Shown one piece after another: positions 33,946-43,167 of a DNA stretch of 64,000 nt (position 1 is the stretch's first letter; each line of letters begins with the position of its first letter). The notes under the pieces were generated by a model. The model was not told the DNA's origin. It saw only the letters and a list, made by a program, of their open reading frames with translations, and searched no databases. This DNA is from Rubrobacter marinus (GTDB taxonomy: Bacteria; Actinomycetota; Rubrobacteria; Rubrobacterales; Rubrobacteraceae). The translations under genes were made by a program, and so were the position numbers. The stretch covers positions 2,666,001-2,730,000 of the forward strand of contig NZ_CP045121.1 of NCBI RefSeq assembly GCF_011492965.1, read 5' to 3'.

Positions 33946-36900
33946 CTACGCCCGGGGGCCGGAGGCGTACTCCGAGAGGAGCGCCGGGATTGCCTCGCCG
34001 GGGAGGGGCCTGGAGAAGTAGAAGCCTTGGGCGAGGTCGCAGCCCATCTCCCGGAGGCGCGCGAGCTGCTCGGCCGTCTCGACGCCCTCGGCGATCGCCT
34101 TCATGCCGAGGGTATGGGCGAGGCCGACCACGCCCGGTACGAGCCCCTTCTCTTCCGGCCCCTCGCCGAGGCCGCCGACGAAGGAGCGGTCGATCTTGAG
34201 GAAGTCCGCCGGGAAACGATGCAGGTAGGCGAGGCTCGAGTAGCCGGTGCCAAAGTCGTCGATGGCGAGGCACACGCCCAGAGACTTCAGCTCGCGGAGC
34301 GTACCGACGGCGGAGCGGGCATCCTTCATCGAGACGCTCTCCGTGATCTCGACCGTGAGGTGGCGCGGGTCGAGGCCGGTCTCCCGGAGGATCCTGGCGA
34401 CGTCCTCCACGAGCCCGGGGTCCTCGAACTGCCTGGCGGAGAGGTTCACGCTCATCGTCAGGGGCGGTTCGGAGGGGCGTAGGGCCTGCCACTCGACCGC
34501 GCGGCGGCAGGCCTCCTCGAGCACCCACCGTCCCATGGGGACGATGAGCCCCGTCTCCTCGGCCAGCGGTACGAACCGCGCGGGGGGGATCAAGCCGTCC
34601 TCCGGGTGCTCCCAGCGCACGAGCGCCTCCATCCCCACGATGCGCGGCGGCAGGAGCGGCGGCTCGGCTTCGGGGCGTCGCTCGAAACCGTCGAGGGCCA
34701 GCTTGGGCTGGTAGTGGACGCGGAACTCGCCGCGCTCGATGGCCCTTCTCAGGTCGGCCTCGAGCTTCAGGCGTTCGAGGGCGTGCACGTCCATGTGCGA
34801 GGCGAAGACCTCGTAGTTCGCCTTCCCCTTGCGCTTCGCCTCGTACATCGCGACGTCCGCCTGGCGAAGCAGGCCCTCGGGGCTGTCGCCCTCGGCGCCA
34901 CCGAGGGTGATGCCGATGCTGGCCTCCGCGAAGACCTCGTGCTCGGCGACGACGGCGGTGGCCCTCAGCGCCGCCGCGATCCTGCGCGCCACCTCGATGG
35001 CGTCGGCCGTCCCCTTGACGTCTTCCAGCAGGACGGCGAACTCGTCGCCCCCGAAGCGCGCGGCCGTGTCCTCGGGCCTCAGGCAGGCCGAGAGGCGCTC
35101 GGCGAGGATGGTCAGGAGCTTGTCCCCGGCGTCGTGGCCGAGGGAGTCGTTGACGACCTTGAAGTTGTCCAGGTCCAGAAACAGGACCGCGACGAGGTCC
35201 CGTCGCCTGGCCGCGCGGTCGAGGGCATGCTGCAGGCGGTCCAGAAAGAGGTGGCGGTTCGGCAGGCCGGTGAGGGAGTCGTGGAAGGCCTGGTGCCTGA
35301 GCTCCTCCTCCGACCGCTTGCGCTCGGCGATGTCCCGGCTGACGGTGGCGACGTTGATCGCGCGCCCCGTCTCCGGGTCGTTTATGGCGAAGGACTCGTT
35401 GAGCACGGGGATCGGCTCGCCGGTCTTCAGGTGCCGGAGGCGGAGCTCGCCCGACCAGAACCCGTCCCGCATGACGGCGGACCATATCTCGGCGGCCAGG
35501 CCCGCCTCCTCGGGGACGAGGCAGTCCTCGAACCGGGTCCGGCCGAGCTGCGCGTCGTCGAGGCCCACCATCCTGCGTCCGGCCTCGTTTACGAACGTCA
35601 CGCGGCCCTCCAGGTCGGCGATCGCCACGAACTCGTGCGAGTTCTCGACGAGGGAGACGAAGCGCCGCGTCTGAAGCTCGGCGAGCTTGCGCTCGGTGAC
35701 GTCGTCCATGTGCAGCATCACGAGGTCCGGCGGCACGAAGGCCACCGTGCCGACAAAGTACCTCTCCTGGCCGGTGGTGGACATCTCCAGCCAGAACTCC
35801 CTCGTCAGGGACCTCTGTTCCCCCGCGCACCGCGAGAACCATTCGAGCATCTCGGGCTCGCCCGGGAACACGTCGCCGACGCCCCGGCCGACGAGGCCGG
35901 AGATCCGGCCGCGCGTGAGGTCGTGGGCGGCGTCGTTGTAATCGACGAGGACGAAGCCCCCGTCCCCCGACTCGCGCCACGAGGAGGTCGGGATCGGTAT
36001 CCCCTTGTACTGGGCGCGGAACCTCTCCTCGCTCTCCCGGAGCGCCTCCTCGGTGGCCTTGCGCCGCGAGATGTCGGCCGCGATCCCGATGGTGCCGATC
36101 AGGTTCCCCCGCTCGTCGTGCACGGGCGTGTCCGTGACCAGCGCCGGGAACGTGCTCCCGTCGCGGCGCCTGACGCGGAACTCGCCGCTCCACTCCCCGC
36201 CGGACTTGAGCCCCTCGTAGATCTCCTCCGCCACGGCGGCCTGCTCCTCGGCGACCAGAACTTCTTTGGCGAGCCGGCCCAACGCCTCCGCGGCGGACCA
36301 GCCGTAGAGCGTCTCGGCGGAGCGGTTCCAGTAGGTTATGCGCCCGTCGAGGTCGATGGCGACGACCGCCTGGCCGACGGCGTCGAGGAGGCGCGCCTGA
36401 AAGTGGATCCGCTCCTCCGCGCGCTTTCTCTCGGTGATGTCGGTGCAGACCCCCGCGACACCCGTCACCTCGCCGTCCCCCGACCTCAGCGGCGAGTACC
36501 AGGTCTGCAGGATAAGACCGGACACCTCGGTGGTCGTGCTGAACGCCTCCCCCGAGAGGGCCCGCCGGACGCCCTCCAGGACCCTCGGGGAGTCGCGGTA
36601 CACCTCGAAGATGGACCGCCCCAAGACCTCGCCGGGCTCGAGCCCCAGATCTCCCAGGCCCGCGCCCTCCGAGAGCGTGTACACGCCGTCCCGGTCGAGC
36701 GCGAAGAGCACGATCGGCACGTTGCCGACCCCGGTGCGCAGCCGCTCCGCGCTCCGTCGCAGGGCCTCCTCGGCCTCTCTGCGCTCCGCGAGGTCGACAA
36801 CGACGCCCACCGCGCCGAGAACCTCCCCTCCCTCGTCGCGCTGCGCCCCGAGGCGCAGCGCGCAGGGGCGGTACGCACCCGTCCGGTGCCGCAGCCGCAC

Positions 36901-37260
36901 CTCCTCGCCGGCCGGCCTCTCGTGCTCCTCCGGGAGGGCGCCGCTCGTCATCGCGCGCCTCACCCCCAGGAGGCGCCCCCGGTCCTCGGGGTGGACGAGC
37001 TCGACGAGGCCCTCGAAGGAGGACGGCGCGAAACCGCCCTCCCTCCGGAGACCGAGGATCTCCAGGAGACGGTCGTTGCACGAGAGAGTACCCGTCCGGG
37101 CGTCCCACTCCCAGACGCCGTCGCTCACCTCTCCTAACAGGAGCTCGTGGCGCCGCTCGGCCTCGCGGAGCATCCGCTCCCTATCTCTGTGCTCTGCCAA
37201 GACCAGATCCTCTTTCCAGCTGCTCTCTGCCCCACCCTCATTCTCGGCACATGATGCCAT
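33946..37260 (-). CDS. multi-PAS GGDEF-EAL cyclic-di-GMP enzyme, 1,104 aa
   Basis: Cytoplasmic protein with both synthesis and breakdown modules for cyclic di-GMP. About five PAS domains fill residues ~30-650 (SDGVWEWDARTGTLSC; NVPIVLFALDRDGVYT; AVVAIDLDGRITYWNRSAETLYGW; the 370-510 region; HEFVAIADLEGRVTFVNEAG). None has the LOV cysteine motif. GGDEF ~660-830: LTGLPNRHLFLDRLQ, FLDLDNFKVVNDSLGHDAGD and intact RFGGDEFAVLLEDV. EAL ~855-1100: GMEALVRWEHPE (Glu878), SVNLSARQF, TVEITES, LAIDDFGTGYSS (~1000), LKIDRSFV and AIAEGVET. Catalytic residues of both domains are kept, so it may be bifunctional. A GGGACGG/CCGTCCC hairpin (33890-33915) follows the stop. Confidence 0.9.
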   Translation of the reverse strand: MASCAENEGGAESSWKEDLVLAEHRDRERMLREAERRHELLLGEVSDGVWEWDARTGTLSCNDRLLEILGLRREGGFAPSSFEGLVELVHPEDRGRLLGVRRAMTSGALPEEHERPAGEEVRLRHRTGAYRPCALRLGAQRDEGGEVLGAVGVVVDLAERREAEEALRRSAERLRTGVGNVPIVLFALDRDGVYTLSEGAGLGDLGLEPGEVLGRSIFEVYRDSPRVLEGVRRALSGEAFSTTTEVSGLILQTWYSPLRSGDGEVTGVAGVCTDITERKRAEERIHFQARLLDAVGQAVVAIDLDGRITYWNRSAETLYGWSAAEALGRLAKEVLVAEEQAAVAEEIYEGLKSGGEWSGEFRVRRRDGSTFPALVTDTPVHDERGNLIGTIGIAADISRRKATEEALRESEERFRAQYKGIPIPTSSWRESGDGGFVLVDYNDAAHDLTRGRISGLVGRGVGDVFPGEPEMLEWFSRCAGEQRSLTREFWLEMSTTGQERYFVGTVAFVPPDLVMLHMDDVTERKLAELQTRRFVSLVENSHEFVAIADLEGRVTFVNEAGRRMVGLDDAQLGRTRFEDCLVPEEAGLAAEIWSAVMRDGFWSGELRLRHLKTGEPIPVLNESFAINDPETGRAINVATVSRDIAERKRSEEELRHQAFHDSLTGLPNRHLFLDRLQHALDRAARRRDLVAVLFLDLDNFKVVNDSLGHDAGDKLLTILAERLSACLRPEDTAARFGGDEFAVLLEDVKGTADAIEVARRIAAALRATAVVAEHEVFAEASIGITLGGAEGDSPEGLLRQADVAMYEAKRKGKANYEVFASHMDVHALERLKLEADLRRAIERGEFRVHYQPKLALDGFERRPEAEPPLLPPRIVGMEALVRWEHPEDGLIPPARFVPLAEETGLIVPMGRWVLEEACRRAVEWQALRPSEPPLTMSVNLSARQFEDPGLVEDVARILRETGLDPRHLTVEITESVSMKDARSAVGTLRELKSLGVCLAIDDFGTGYSSLAYLHRFPADFLKIDRSFVGGLGEGPEEKGLVPGVVGLAHTLGMKAIAEGVETAEQLARLREMGCDLAQGFYFSRPLPGEAIPALLSEYASGPRA

Positions 37261-37359
37261 GAACTTTAACCGAACTCGCAGAGACCGAGCCTGGGATCCA
37301 CCGCCCCGGGACAGCGTCTTCCGTCCGCGCCGGCGCCATCCTTACGCCCCGGGAGGCTC

Positions 37360-37801
37360 TTGCCCCGAACGCCCGAACCGGGTAGCCGGGGACCCCGCGC
37401 CCAGAAGACCTACCACGGCAGCTGCCACTTCGGCGCGGTCCGTCGCGAGCGCGTGCTGGATCTCCCGAAAGGCACCAGCAGGTGCAACCGCTCGTTCTGT
37501 GCCAAGGCGAGGTACCGGAAGGCGCCTGTCGGGGCGTTCCGTCTGCTGCGGGGAGAAGACGCCCTGACCGACTACCGGTTCGGCGATGCCGCCATACGGC
37601 ACCTCTTCTGCGGACGCTGCGGCATAACGCCGTTCGGCAGGCAGCGCGGAGACGGAGGAGCTCGGCGGCAGGTTCTACGCCGTCAACGTCGCGTGCCTGT
37701 ACGACGCGACGGACGAAGAGCTCGCCGGCGCGCCGGTAAGCTACGAGGACGGCCGGAACGACGGGTGGGACAGGGCCCCCGCCGGAACCCGCCACCTCTA
37801 G
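37360..37801 (+). pseudogene. frameshifted GFA-family (S-(hydroxymethyl)glutathione synthase-like) protein
   Basis: GFA proteins are small zinc-binding proteins with CxCGxV and CNCSxC motifs. Here the first frame gives KTYHGSCHFGAVRRE, TSRCNRSFCAKARY and HLFCGRCGITPFG, then shifts near 37640-37665. The other frame gives GGRFYAVNVACLYDAT and EELAGAPVSYEDGRNDGW and ends at TAG 37801. Beyond the frameshift, zinc-ligand positions are already altered (CHFGAV instead of CHCGAV, CNRSFC instead of CNCSFC), so true decay is more likely than a sequencing error. There is no clear start. Confidence 0.65.
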
Positions 37802-37967
37802 CCCCGCGTTATGCTGGGGGGGAAGGCAGGACGGAGAACCGAGGGCGGGTAGGAGCTATCCGCGACGGTCCCGGCCAGCATCTGCGGGTGCTGGGGGATG
37901 CTGGCAGCGAGGATAAGCGCCGGGGAGAACAGGCAGGATGCAGGCCGAAACAGAGGAGGTTTTCGAG

Positions 37968-38525
37968 ATGAAACTGGTCGTAGCGGAGTACGTGTCGCTG
38001 GACGGCGTCATGGAGGAGCCGGGATGGACCGGGCCGTACTTCAACGAAGAGATGGCCGAGTTCCAGAGGAGTCTGCTCTTCTCGAGCGACGCCCTCCTGC
38101 TGGGTCGGGTGACCTACGAGGGTTTCGCGGCGGCCTGGCCGTCCATGACCGACGAGGCGGGCTTCGCCGACAAGATGAACAGCATGCCCAAGTTCGTCGT
38201 CTCGACGACCCTCGAAGAGCCCCTCGAGTGGAACAACTCGTCCCTGATCGAGGGGGACCTCGCGGAAGGGGTCTCCAGGCTGAAGCAGCGGCCCGGTGGG
38301 GACCTCCTGGTCTACGGCAGCGCCGCGCTCGTGAACGCGCTGATGCGACACGACCTCGTCGACGAGTACCGGCTCATGGTCCATCCGCTCGTCCTGGGGG
38401 GCGGGAAACGCCTCTTCGGGGAGGGCGGCGACACGAAAGCCATGAGGCTCGTGAGGGCGCAGACGACCGAGACCGGCGTCGCCGTGCTCGACTACGCGCC
38501 GCAGGCGGAGGACTCGGCCGGGTAG
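37968..38525 (+). CDS. dihydrofolate reductase/RibD C-terminal-like protein, 185 aa
   Basis: Predicted NADPH-dependent reductase of the YyaP/YqjY type, substrate unknown. ATG 37968 follows GAGGAGGTTTTCGAG. The sequence starts MKLVVAEYVSLDGVMEEPGW, a signature of this family. It goes on with LLLGRVTYEGFAAAWPSM, KFVVSTTLEE, DLLVYGSAALVNALMRHDLVDEYRLMVHPLVLGGGKRLF (GxGGG-type nucleotide-binding loop region and the EYRLMVHPVVLGxGKxLF signature) and AVLDYAP near the end. Monocistronic, with a strong terminator after it. Confidence 0.9.
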   Translation: MKLVVAEYVSLDGVMEEPGWTGPYFNEEMAEFQRSLLFSSDALLLGRVTYEGFAAAWPSMTDEAGFADKMNSMPKFVVSTTLEEPLEWNNSSLIEGDLAEGVSRLKQRPGGDLLVYGSAALVNALMRHDLVDEYRLMVHPLVLGGGKRLFGEGGDTKAMRLVRAQTTETGVAVLDYAPQAEDSAG

Positions 38526-38550
38526 CCGGAGGATGTGCCGACGTACGCGA

Positions 38551-38581
38551 GAGGGCGGGCCGGTGAGACCGGCCCGCCCTC
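38551..38581. terminator. hairpin terminator between convergent genes
   Basis: Perfect 14-bp stem GAGGGCGGGCCGGT / ACCGGCCCGCCCTC with a three-base loop, followed by GTTGCCGTT. Serves the reductase gene (+) and possibly doxX (-). Confidence 0.75.
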
Positions 38582-38636
38582 GTTGCCGTTGTGTTCCGCT
38601 ATGGGAGCGTTCGGGGAGCTTCGTCGGCGCCGTTCG

Positions 38637-39125
38637 TCAAGCCACCGCCCCGCGCTGCCCCGCCTGGAGCGAGGGCCTCTCGGCCGCCTCGCGCGGCTCG
38701 ATGCCGAGGACGTAGTCGAGGGACAGCTTCCCCGGTCCGAGCAGGAGGATGGTCACGAAGCCCGCGATCAGGGCGAGGTCCAGCTCCGCGCCGGCGCCGC
38801 CGCCCTGGGGGGCGATCAGGCCGACGTCGACCTTCACCATCAGCACCGCCACGGCCAGGTTGGCCGTCAATAAGAGCCCCGCCCAGCGGGAGAGGAGCCC
38901 GAGGATGAGCAGGATGCCGCCCACGAGCTCGACGAACGTCACCACGTAGGCCATAAGGGTCGGCGCCGGTACGCCCAGCTGCGCCAGCATCCCGCCGAAG
39001 TTCGCCGGGCCCCCGGCCAGCTTCTGGTAGCCGTGCGCCGCCATGATCACGCCTACCACCAGGCGTATCACCAGGGGAGCTAGGCCCACGAGCCGGGACA
39101 GAGGCGACAAAGATAGAGCACCCAT
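38637..39125 (-). CDS. doxX: DoxX-family membrane protein, 162 aa
   Basis: Four-helix membrane protein. ATG 39125 (MGALSLSPLSRLVGL) follows ACGGAGGAAT. The family signatures LVIRLVVGVIMAAHGYQKLAGGPANFGGMLAQLG, YVVTFVELVGGILLILGL, LLLTANLAVAVLMVKV and LDLALIAGFVTILLLGPGKLSLDYVL are clear. DoxX proteins are linked to redox stress (thiosulfate:quinone oxidoreductase subunits in archaea, MRC complexes in mycobacteria); the exact reaction is unknown. The NarL-like element upstream ties it to the secreted-oxidase regulon. Confidence 0.87.
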   Translation of the reverse strand: MGALSLSPLSRLVGLAPLVIRLVVGVIMAAHGYQKLAGGPANFGGMLAQLGVPAPTLMAYVVTFVELVGGILLILGLLSRWAGLLLTANLAVAVLMVKVDVGLIAPQGGGAGAELDLALIAGFVTILLLGPGKLSLDYVLGIEPREAAERPSLQAGQRGAVA

Positions 39126-39204
39126 ATTCCTCCGTTTCTCTCTGCTGTCGTGCGTCGGTCGACGGAACACGGGTCCAGCGTAACGAGCAAAGGGCGCACG
39201 CTAC

Positions 39205-39245
39205 ATCACGTCGATGGGCTATCTTTTCGTACCCCAAACTCATCA
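39205..39245 (-). promoter_or_regulatory. composite NarL-like element, copy K (doxX)
   Basis: On the minus strand TGATGAG-TT-TGGGGTA (39230-39245), CGA, AAAAGATAG..., i.e. AAAAGATA G with CCCATCGA and CGTGAT downstream. The upstream half-site is degenerate; the downstream half is well kept. The rest of the 280-bp gap to the tRNA holds nothing I can identify. Confidence 0.6.
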
Positions 39246-39406
39246 TCCGCGCGGATCGTCGCGCAGACGAGGAGGCAGGCGGCGACGCTTGTCCGTCGCC
39301 TCCCCCGCAGGAACGACGGATGGTTTGATCGGCGCACCGGGTTACGAAGCGAAAGAAGCTTACCCTCGTTCTAGGGTCGGCCCGTTACCGGCCGATCACC
39401 TCTCAG

Positions 39407-39489
39407 TAGGGGCGGTGGGACTCGAACCCACACTCCTTTTCAGGAACCGGATTTTAAGTCCGTCGCGTCTGCCGTTCCGCCACGCCCCC
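39407..39489 (-). tRNA. tRNA-Leu (anticodon UAA)
   Basis: Minus-strand cloverleaf: 7-bp acceptor GGGGGCG / CGCCCCT (first pair G-U), D-arm GCGGAACGGCAGACGC, anticodon loop ACTTAAAAT with UAA, long class II variable arm (GGTTCCTGAAAAGGAGTG) and T-arm GTGGGTTCGAGTCCCAC. CCA is not encoded. Confidence 0.95.
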
Positions 39490-39515
39490 GGGGAAACGCC
39501 CCAAAAGTATACCAA

Positions 39516-40004
39516 CTAGGCCCTCTCCTCCATCCGTCCGACGCAGCCGGGGCAGCGGGAGGGGTCGAGGTAGGGATCTTCGAGGCGCTCCAGGGTCCAG
39601 GCGGCGACCGGGTTCGGGAGGGCGCCGGAGAGCTGGAGGGCCGTGAAGGCGTGCAGGCACTTGACGCGGCCCGGCTCGCCGCCCGCGCCGACGCCCGCGA
39701 CGCGGGAGCCGTAGCGCCGGAGGTGCTCGGCGTGGACGGCGTCGACCGCCTCCGCCCCGATCTCCGCCTGCGCCCGGCGCACCCCGCCCCCGGCCTCGAT
39801 GCGCGAGATCGCGGCCGTCAGGCTCGGGCAGGTCACCCAGAAAGTGGTCGGCATCTCGCGGCGGCGCTCGTTCTCGATCACGCTGGGAAGCCCCGCCGGG
39901 CACCGGGCCGCCACCCGAAACGGCGCGGGCTCCCGGCCGAGCTGTCCGGCCACGACGGCGCGCTCCTCGCCGGACGCCCGCGGAAGGTCGTGCTCCGGGT
40001 TCAT
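39516..40004 (-). CDS. DUF501 family protein, 162 aa
   Basis: Conserved actinobacterial protein of unknown function. ATG 40004 (MNPEHDLPRASGEERAVV) overlaps the ftsB/divIC stop by four bases. The family pattern is visible: ERAVVAGQLGREPAPFRVAARCPAGLPSVIEN, PTTFWVTCPSLTAAISRIEAGGGV, LRRYGSRVAGVGAGGEPGRVKCLHAFTALQLSGALPNPVAAW. The C-terminus has CPGCVGR. DUF501 usually follows eno and ftsB/divIC in actinobacteria, as here, which hints at a cell-cycle or envelope link. Confidence 0.88.
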   Translation of the reverse strand: MNPEHDLPRASGEERAVVAGQLGREPAPFRVAARCPAGLPSVIENERRREMPTTFWVTCPSLTAAISRIEAGGGVRRAQAEIGAEAVDAVHAEHLRRYGSRVAGVGAGGEPGRVKCLHAFTALQLSGALPNPVAAWTLERLEDPYLDPSRCPGCVGRMEERA

Positions 40005-40285
40005 CGCTCGTCTCCCGGGATTATGTAGACCTCTTCGCCCGGTTCGACCATGCCGTAGCGCTCCCGGGCCGCGCGTTCGATCCCCTCCGGGGTCCCGAGC
40101 TCCTCGACGGCGCGCCGGCGGGCGACGTTGTCCCCCTCCAGCTCGGCGAGGTCGGCCCGGAGGTCCGAGATGAGGGCCCTGTTCGTCGAGATCTCCTGCA
40201 GCGGGGTCACGTAGGAGGCGAGGAGGAGGCCGAGCAGGGCGGCGTAGAGCACGACCTTCAAGGGTCGCAACGTCGCCCTGCCCAA
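40001..40285 (-). CDS. FtsB/DivIC septum formation initiator, 94 aa
   Basis: Small bitopic division protein that joins FtsL and FtsQ/DivIB at the septum. One N-terminal helix (VVLYAALLGLLLASYV) is followed by a short coiled coil (TNRALISDLRADLAELEGDNVARRRAVEELGTPEGIERAARERYGMVEPGEEV). The ERYGMVEPGEE motif is the family hallmark. It is coupled by ATGA to DUF501 and follows pyk by a few bases, so eno-pyk-divIC-DUF501 is probably one operon. Confidence 0.88.
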   Translation of the reverse strand: MGRATLRPLKVVLYAALLGLLLASYVTPLQEISTNRALISDLRADLAELEGDNVARRRAVEELGTPEGIERAARERYGMVEPGEEVYIIPGDER

Positions 40286-40291
40286 GGGGTT

Positions 40292-41719
40292 CTACCCCTC
40301 TTCGCCTATGGTGTGGAGCTTCAGCATGTTCGTCGACCCCGGGGTGGCCCCGAGGGAGCCGCCGGTCAGGATCACGCGGTCCCCCTTGTTCACGAGGCCG
40401 TTCTCCCTGGCGGCGTCCATCGCCTCCTCGTAGCGCTCCTCGACGCCGCCGCGCTGCTGCCCGGAGACCGCCGTCACGCCCCAGACCATCGCGAGCATGC
40501 GCACGGTCTCCTCGACGGGGCTGACGGCCAGGATCTTGTTCGGCGGGCGGAAGCGGGCCACCCTTATGCACGAGAGCCCGCTCTGGGTCGAGGTGAGGAT
40601 CGCCTCGAGGTCCAGGTCCTCGGCGAGCTCGCAGGCCGCGTGGGTCAGGGCGTCGTAGACGTCGCCGCGGCCCCAATTAGTCGAGGCCACGATGTCCCGC
40701 CCGTAGTTTATGGCCCCCTCGGCCGCCCGGCAGATGCGGTCCATCTCCCTGACGCTCTGCAAGGGGTAGCGCCCTATGGCCGTCTCGCCCGAGAGCATCA
40801 CGGCGTCGGTGCGGTCGAAGATCGCGTTCGCGACGTCCGAGACCTCGGCGCGCGTGGGCCTGGGGTTGCGGATCATGGAGTCGAGCATCTGCGTCGCCAC
40901 GATGACCGGCTTGCCCAGGCGGCGGCAGCGAGCCACGATGCGCTTCTGCTCGATCGGCACCCGCTCGGCAGAGAGCTCGACGGCGAGGTCGCCCCGGGCG
41001 ACCATGATGCCGTCCGAGGCGCGCAGGATGTCTTCTATGTCCTCTATCGCCTCGTGCTTCTCTATCTTCGAGATGACCGGGGTGTTCCCGCCGAACTCGC
41101 GGATGCGCTCCTTGATCTCGCGGACCTCGTCCCCCGTGCGCACGAAGGAGAACGCGATCCAGTCGGGGTGCAGCTCCTCGATGCCGAACCTCAAGTCCTC
41201 GACGTCTTTGGGGGTGAGGCCCTTGATGGAGAGGGCAGAGTCCGGGAAGTTCAGGCCCTTGTGCGAGGAGATGGGCCCGCCCACCATCACGGCGCACCGG
41301 ACCTCGCCGTTCTCGATCTCCTCGACCCGGAGCTCGAGGAGCCCGTCGTCGATGAGGACCCTGTGGCCCGGCTTCACGTCCTCGGCTATGTTCTCGTAGG
41401 AGGTAGCGAGCCGGCTCGCGTCGCCCAGAAAGTCGCCGGGCGCTATCACGACGCGGTTGCCCGCGATAAGCTCCGTGTCCCCGACCACCTCGCCGGTCCG
41501 GATCTTCGGCCCCTGGATGTCCTGCATCACCGCGACGTTGCGGCCGAGCTCCCTGGCGGCCCCGCGCACGAGCTGCGTGTTCTGCACGTGGACCTCGTGC
41601 GAGCCGTGGCTGAAGTTCAGCCGCGTCACGTCCACCCCGAAGCGCACCAGCTCCCGGATCATCTCCTCCGTCGAGGTGCCGGGCCCCAGGGTAGCTACGA
41701 TCTTCGTTCGGCGCTCCAA
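40292..41719 (-). CDS. pyk: pyruvate kinase, 475 aa
   Basis: Final glycolytic step: phosphoenolpyruvate + ADP to pyruvate + ATP. Starts MERRTKIVATLGPG. Active-site segments: VTRLNFSHGSHEVH (Arg, Asn), VMQDIQGPKIRTG, PVISKIEKHEAIEDI (catalytic Lys), DGIMVARGDLAVE (Mg2+ ligands), KPVIVATQMLDSMI and AVMLSGETAIG. C-terminal allosteric domain ends around TNMLKLHTIGEEG. Length is normal for bacterial enzymes lacking the extra PEP-utiliser domain. Three bases separate it from eno. Confidence 0.97.
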   Translation of the reverse strand: MERRTKIVATLGPGTSTEEMIRELVRFGVDVTRLNFSHGSHEVHVQNTQLVRGAARELGRNVAVMQDIQGPKIRTGEVVGDTELIAGNRVVIAPGDFLGDASRLATSYENIAEDVKPGHRVLIDDGLLELRVEEIENGEVRCAVMVGGPISSHKGLNFPDSALSIKGLTPKDVEDLRFGIEELHPDWIAFSFVRTGDEVREIKERIREFGGNTPVISKIEKHEAIEDIEDILRASDGIMVARGDLAVELSAERVPIEQKRIVARCRRLGKPVIVATQMLDSMIRNPRPTRAEVSDVANAIFDRTDAVMLSGETAIGRYPLQSVREMDRICRAAEGAINYGRDIVASTNWGRGDVYDALTHAACELAEDLDLEAILTSTQSGLSCIRVARFRPPNKILAVSPVEETVRMLAMVWGVTAVSGQQRGGVEERYEEAMDAARENGLVNKGDRVILTGGSLGATPGSTNMLKLHTIGEEG

Positions 41720-41722
41720 AGC

Positions 41723-43093
<1,371 letters not shown>

Positions 43094-43125
43094 CTACGCC
43101 CCCGGAGCCCCGGGCGCCACGCGAA

Positions 43126-43157
43126 GAGGGCCGGAGGCGCTCGCGCCTCCGGCCCTC
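43126..43157 (-). terminator. hairpin terminator after the PPIase lipoprotein gene
   Basis: Perfect 14-bp stem GAGGGCCGGAGGCG / CGCCTCCGGCCCTC with a CTCG loop, ten bases after the stop at 43168; separates this gene from eno. Confidence 0.75.
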
Positions 43158-43167
43158 CCGGCCTCCC

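Noticed and set aside
33782..37108. 1,108-codon minus-strand frame overlapping the GGDEF-EAL gene
   Set aside because: Alternate frame of the same strand; the frame 33946-37260 carries intact GGDEF and EAL motifs.
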